IMG/VR virus record: IMGVR_UViG_3300040815_000489 | Span: 1 to 28,037 of that record | Length of the DNA: 28,037 nucleotides | Source of the DNA: a virus | Reading direction: 5' to 3' (one strand) | Shown here: positions 24,761 through 28,037 of the stretch, piece by piece | How positions within the stretch are numbered: position 1 is the stretch's first letter | How the letters are laid out: each line of letters begins with the position of its first letter | Notes under the pieces: generated by a model | Database searches by the model: none | The model's input: only the letters and a program-made list of their open reading frames with translations | Told to the model about the DNA's origin: nothing | Program-made: the position numbers and the translations under genes

Positions 24761-25034
24761 TCTTTTTCCCCGTTTTTGCTTGGGCTAATTCCGTTAGAGG
24801 ATCTTTATCCTCTTTTTGGTGAATAAGTTCCCATAGTTCCGGTTCGTATTTTTCAATCCAGTCTACTGCTCCGGTATACGTTCCCATCACTTTTACTATC
24901 TCTTTAGGAGATAAGAAAGCCGGTCTATCAAGGGCTCTCTTATACTCATTTAAAGAAACAACATATCCTTTCTCAGCAAAGTACATTCCTAATTCCTGTA
25001 CTAATCTGTGTTTTCTATTTCTAGTCACTGCCAT
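24753..25034 (-). CDS. Small protein of unknown function between portal and protease, 93 aa
   Basis: The reading frame could start at 25082, but that would overlap the portal by 62 bases. ATG at 25034 is preferred: it has AAGGTG about 7 bases upstream and begins MAVTRNRKHRLVQELGMYFA. The protein is helical and charged, with FAEKGYVVSLNEYKRALDRP, FLSPKEIVKVMGTYTGAVDW and a Lys-rich C-terminus (TGKKNG). Head-gene operons often carry such a small protein here, possibly a head assembly helper or DNA-binding factor, but I do not recognise the family. It overlaps the portal end by 14 bases and the protease start by 8 bases. Confidence 0.7.
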   Translation of the reverse strand: MAVTRNRKHRLVQELGMYFAEKGYVVSLNEYKRALDRPAFLSPKEIVKVMGTYTGAVDWIEKYEPELWELIHQKEDKDPLTELAQAKTGKKNG

Positions 25035-26223
25035 CTTCATCACCTTCAGTTGGTCTACCACCCTCATCTGGGTTGGCTGCACTTCCTGCTATATTGGCAG
25101 GAACTCTAACATCGTCTTGTCCATCTAAAGCTTCAAAGCCTAATCTAGTTCTGGCTTCATTGATAGTAATAATACCACCATTTACTAATGAACTATAGTA
25201 CTGTGACTGATCTCTAAGCTCTGGTTGTAGAGCTGGGATATCTATGACGTCTTCTTTTATTTCGTATCCGAAGAAGCGGCTGTAAGCGTAGTTTATCTTT
25301 CTTACTATTGGTAAGATTGTTTCAAGATAATACATTCTCATATTGGGACGAATGTTTGCATTGTTTCCTGAGTCTAATAAGATAGGCGGGATACCCAATG
25401 CTTTTAATATAATTGTTTCGTTTTCTGTAATAGAAGATTGGAAGTCTAACTCTTTAAAGTTTACGTTAGAAATACTATCAATCTCTATACCACCATCAAG
25501 AATCAGAGGGCGTCTACCACCTGCGTCTGGACGATATCGAATGCTCCATGATTGAATCATTCGTTCTTTAATCTTTTCACTTAATGTATTTGGGCTTTTT
25601 AGTACTAGTCCTGGTACAGCTCCGTTCTTGAAGAAGTTATCTTGAAACTTTCTCATTGAAGTAGTAAGGGCCATAGTTCGTACAGCGGGCTTCAGTCTTG
25701 AAGTACCTCGGAAAATAGAGTAAAAGGAATTTTCCTTAACGTGTATGATCTCGTCTGGACCATAGTCTACATCGTTATATGTGTACTTCTCTATAAATGT
25801 TTTTGGGTCTGCGTGTATTGTTACGCTATCTGCAGGTAGATGATACAAATGAGCACCATCGTAGTATATAAAAATGTTTCCGTCTAGTAAATAGTCGGTA
25901 ATTAGGTTTCTTTTAAAAGAGCTGACATCTTGAAATAAGTTAGGCTCTTTATTAAGTAGCTTATTTACGGTAGATCGTCTCATTCCTTTTTGAACGCCAT
26001 TTGTTTGATTAGGCTGAACAACTACTGGAATCTCTGCTACGTCATCTACAATCATATTAACGCCGCGATTAACAATCTCTAGCGTTTCATAGAACTGCTC
26101 GTAATTCTGAGTATACTCTCTAGAACCCTCTTTATCGTTACCAAAGTATTGCTGTATAGGATTCAATTTTTCCATGTCGGCTTCATCAGCCTTATTACCA
26201 AAAATGTTACTATACCATGCCAT
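25021..26223 (-). CDS. Portal protein (HK97 family), 400 aa
   Basis: A phage portal of the HK97 type, the dodecameric DNA entry ring at one capsid vertex. Characteristic segments are VNRGVNMIVDDVAEIPVVVQ near the N-terminus; LLDGNIFIYYDG and LYHLPADSVTI; DEIIHVKENS; GTSRLKPAVRTMALT; FFKNGAVPGLVLKSP; and the clip-to-wing region GIPPILLDSG. The C-terminus GGIITINEARTRLGFEALDG followed by an acidic tail is usual. Length fits the family. The start overlaps the stop of the HNH gene, with GAG about 8 bases upstream. Confidence 0.95.
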   Translation of the reverse strand: MAWYSNIFGNKADEADMEKLNPIQQYFGNDKEGSREYTQNYEQFYETLEIVNRGVNMIVDDVAEIPVVVQPNQTNGVQKGMRRSTVNKLLNKEPNLFQDVSSFKRNLITDYLLDGNIFIYYDGAHLYHLPADSVTIHADPKTFIEKYTYNDVDYGPDEIIHVKENSFYSIFRGTSRLKPAVRTMALTTSMRKFQDNFFKNGAVPGLVLKSPNTLSEKIKERMIQSWSIRYRPDAGGRRPLILDGGIEIDSISNVNFKELDFQSSITENETIILKALGIPPILLDSGNNANIRPNMRMYYLETILPIVRKINYAYSRFFGYEIKEDVIDIPALQPELRDQSQYYSSLVNGGIITINEARTRLGFEALDGQDDVRVPANIAGSAANPDEGGRPTEGDEDGSD

Positions 26224-26572
26224 GCTTTTCTCTTTGAATCTCTACCCAATTTTTCTGCTTGTTTGCAGTGCCTAAGCTAGGGTTTCTCCCATAAATGGAG
26301 TGTAACTGTAAGTGGTGAGCATTGCAGAGAGTTACCGTATGTTCATATAACTCTGCTTGATGCTCTGCTATGAAGTCTTCTCTAAAAGAAAGCACATTCT
26401 TAGGGTCTAATTTGTTCTTTGCTACGTAATCATGTATAAGAGGAGCTAACGTATAAAAGTGGTGGAAGTCTAGTTTGACTTTCTCTCCACATATTCGGCA
26501 TTCACTGCCTTTTTCATACTTGTTCTTTGCTTTGTCTCTTATGTATTTTACGATGTCTCTTTTTAAATCCAT
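26210..26572 (-). CDS. HNH endonuclease next to the terminase, 120 aa
   Basis: A small HNH-type protein with two zinc-binding pairs. C25 and C28 (ECRICGE) and C83 with H86 (LCNAHH) probably hold the structural zinc. H37-H38 in KLDFHHFY provide the catalytic His, and H87 and H91 lie in the second half of the beta-beta-alpha-metal fold. Free HNH proteins beside the terminase (for example HK97 gp74) are known to work with the terminase in packaging. A homing endonuclease is the alternative, but the tight gene packing argues for a packaging role. It is the first gene after a consensus promoter. It overlaps the portal start. Confidence 0.85.
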   Translation of the reverse strand: MDLKRDIVKYIRDKAKNKYEKGSECRICGEKVKLDFHHFYTLAPLIHDYVAKNKLDPKNVLSFREDFIAEHQAELYEHTVTLCNAHHLQLHSIYGRNPSLGTANKQKNWVEIQREKHGMV

Positions 26573-26586
26573 TTTCTAATACCAGA

Positions 26587-26615
26587 ATTATATCGAGTTT
26601 AAGGTACCATGTCAA
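26587..26615 (-). promoter_or_regulatory. Perfect-consensus sigma70 promoter before the HNH and head genes
   Basis: On the minus strand, TTGACA (26610-26615), a 17-base spacer, and TATAAT (26587-26592), in the 65-base gap after the terminase stop. The predicted start near 26580 leaves only a few bases before the ATG at 26572, so the HNH message would be nearly leaderless and the main product may be the portal and following genes. Confidence 0.88.
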
Positions 26616-26637
26616 ATATTATTTTTGGATGGTGTCG

Positions 26638-27939
26638 TTAGAAGCCACTGTTTGATGTTTCAAACGAGTAAAGGGCGTACCTTAGCGCGTCTGCCATGTG
26701 CGAGGCTCTGTTATGTTTTGGTTTTTCTTTAAGTAGATTCGGGTTAGGATCCCACTGGTACTGGTCAAGTGCTGCTAAAGTTTCTGTGCAGGTCTGATCA
26801 ATAAACAATCTGTCATTATCAACTATTCCCTCTACTCTAGCAATACCATCTAGTATTGACTTCTTTGCGTTAATAGTGCTAATATCATAGTTTTGTGCAA
26901 AGTCGAATCGTGTCTGTTGAGCTGCGGAGTCAATAAAGATATAGTCTATATCCCACTTATCAATAAGTCTTTGTATTTCACCAGCGTGTTGCTCTGTTGT
27001 TTTTTCAGCATCTAAGTACTCATCTAGTAAGTAGAACTTCTCTTCATCCCAGTCATATCCAATTACACAAAATGCTGTCGGGTCTCTATAGCCTACGTCA
27101 AGCCCTGCAAATATATCAAGACGTTTAGTCTCCATATCCTGAAAAGAGCCAGTGCACTTCTCGAAATCAAAACTCCATACTTGACCTTCAAAGGTATTGA
27201 AGTCAGCTTCATACTCTTGTCGGAATTCTGCTTCTGACATACTCTTTCTAGCTTCTGAGATATCGCTCTCTGACATACGAGGATTAGACTTATAAGTAGC
27301 TTTTATAGATACCCACTCTGAAAACTGATCATCAAAGCCTCTATCAAAAAACTCTGCAAACCAGTTGTTGCGACCCCGTGGTGTTGAAATAAAGATAGCT
27401 TTTGAATTGTCTTTATCTAGCGTGGGACGTAGTGCTACGTTGAAAGCGTCTTTACCATCAGCTAGTGCTGCTTCGTCAAAAATAATTAAATCGTATGATC
27501 TACCAACACAAGAGTCAACTTGGTTTACTGATCCCATCCGGATTGTAGAGCCGTTAGATATTTCGATAACCTTATCTTTTGCGTTGTCTTTGGTAACTTC
27601 CAGATCGAAGTGTTTGATTAACGTTCGCTGTAGATCAAAAGAAATTTGAGATAGGGCATAGTTGGGGGACATAATAAGAATATTGGAACCAGGAACAAGA
27701 GATACCAGTTGCCCAATAATATTCGCTATATAAGTTTTTCCCTGACGTCGTGAAACTGCAGCACAGACGAATCTGTACTTAGGAGAGTTGATTGCATTTA
27801 TAATAGCTACTTGGGACGGGAGTGCCTCAATACCCAGTAAATCCATGTACGGCTCTACTGGGAGCTTGAGAAACTTATCTGCGGCTGGAAAGTCAAGAAG
27901 ATAATCTGGGATTATATCTTGCCTGCTGACTTCTATCAT
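26638..27939 (-). CDS. Terminase large subunit, 433 aa
   Basis: The DNA packaging motor ATPase and nuclease. Walker A is SRRQGKT (about residues 63-69), Walker B is LIIFDEAAL (about 151-159), and the coupling motif is FISTPRGRNN. The RNase H-like nuclease half has AGLDVGYRDPTAF, FYLLDEYLDAE and IFIDSAAQ with DFAQNYD, and ends NRASHMADALRYALY. The start ATG at 27939 is chosen because it overlaps the stop of the preceding frame (ATGA); an ATG six codons earlier is possible. The small subunit is not in the window and is probably upstream. Confidence 0.94.
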   Translation of the reverse strand: MIEVSRQDIIPDYLLDFPAADKFLKLPVEPYMDLLGIEALPSQVAIINAINSPKYRFVCAAVSRRQGKTYIANIIGQLVSLVPGSNILIMSPNYALSQISFDLQRTLIKHFDLEVTKDNAKDKVIEISNGSTIRMGSVNQVDSCVGRSYDLIIFDEAALADGKDAFNVALRPTLDKDNSKAIFISTPRGRNNWFAEFFDRGFDDQFSEWVSIKATYKSNPRMSESDISEARKSMSEAEFRQEYEADFNTFEGQVWSFDFEKCTGSFQDMETKRLDIFAGLDVGYRDPTAFCVIGYDWDEEKFYLLDEYLDAEKTTEQHAGEIQRLIDKWDIDYIFIDSAAQQTRFDFAQNYDISTINAKKSILDGIARVEGIVDNDRLFIDQTCTETLAALDQYQWDPNPNLLKEKPKHNRASHMADALRYALYSFETSNSGF

Positions 27940-28037
27940 GCTTTGTACTTCCACCATTTCCCTTTTAGTAGTTTTATAGCTACTGTTAAGGGATTAAAAT
28001 ATCTTGTATCGAAAACGTATCCGTAATCAATCATATC
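27936..28037 (-). CDS. C-terminal end of a small upstream gene, at least 33 codons
   Basis: From the right edge an open frame reads DMIDYGYVFDTRYFNPLTVA and then IKLLKGKWWKYKA, ending in a TGA that overlaps the terminase ATG (ATGA). It could be the tail of a longer gene, or a complete 32-residue protein starting at the ATG at 28034. The tight overlap with terminase supports a real gene. The family is not recognised, and the sequence is too short to assign it to a small terminase subunit. Confidence 0.5.
   Translation of the reverse strand, partial: DMIDYGYVFDTRYFNPLTVAIKLLKGKWWKYKA

Noticed and set aside
26210-26572. HNH gene as a homing endonuclease inserted in the operon
   Set aside because: It overlaps the portal start and fits the usual terminase-neighbour position; no split gene or intron sign is seen around it.
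1-28037. tRNA genes, CRISPR arrays, insertion sequences or attachment sites
   Set aside because: No cloverleaf pattern, regular spaced repeats, transposase or terminal repeats were noticed; the gene packing leaves little room for them.

Overview
The window is the late structural region of a tailed bacteriophage (or a prophage), about 28 kb. Every convincing gene lies on the minus strand, so the genes read from right to left. The gene set points to a siphovirus: an HK97-type terminase, portal, protease and capsid; a single-tube, non-contractile tail module with a 1371-residue tape measure; and no sheath or baseplate-wedge genes. AT-rich DNA, three near-perfect sigma70-type promoters and hairpin terminators suggest a bacterial host with ordinary sigma70 transcription. 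The fibre proteins carry repeat modules typical of phages from marine environmental samples, so a marine host is likely. The exact host cannot be read from this sequence.

Layout, in order of transcription. (1) 28037-24753: the end of a small gene, terminase large subunit, promoter, HNH endonuclease, portal and a small protein. (2) 24760-22700: a fused prohead protease and major capsid protein with a strong internal ribosome binding site, followed by a terminator. (3) 22609-18813: head-tail connector, an unknown neck-region protein, tail terminator and major tail protein, followed by a terminator. (4) From a consensus promoter at about 18730: a second tail-tube-like paralogue, the tail assembly chaperone pair (probably joined by a +1 frameshift), tape measure, distal tail protein and a giant 2076-residue tip protein. 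The tip protein ends in two collagen-like segments and a Hint (hedgehog/intein-type) self-processing domain. (5) 5912-3775: a small cassette directly downstream of the tip gene, with a GNAT-like protein, two 2OG-Fe(II) oxygenase-like proteins and a small protein of unknown function. (6) From another consensus promoter at about 3745: a small beta-sandwich tail protein and three fibre-type proteins, the last running off the left edge.

Genes are packed tightly, many joined by TAATG stop/start overlaps, which implies translational coupling. Three items deserve most attention: the collagen plus Hint end of the tip protein together with oxygenases that might modify it; the predicted +1 frameshift in the tail chaperone; and the nested protease/capsid gene. 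There is no stretch longer than 300 bases without a gene.
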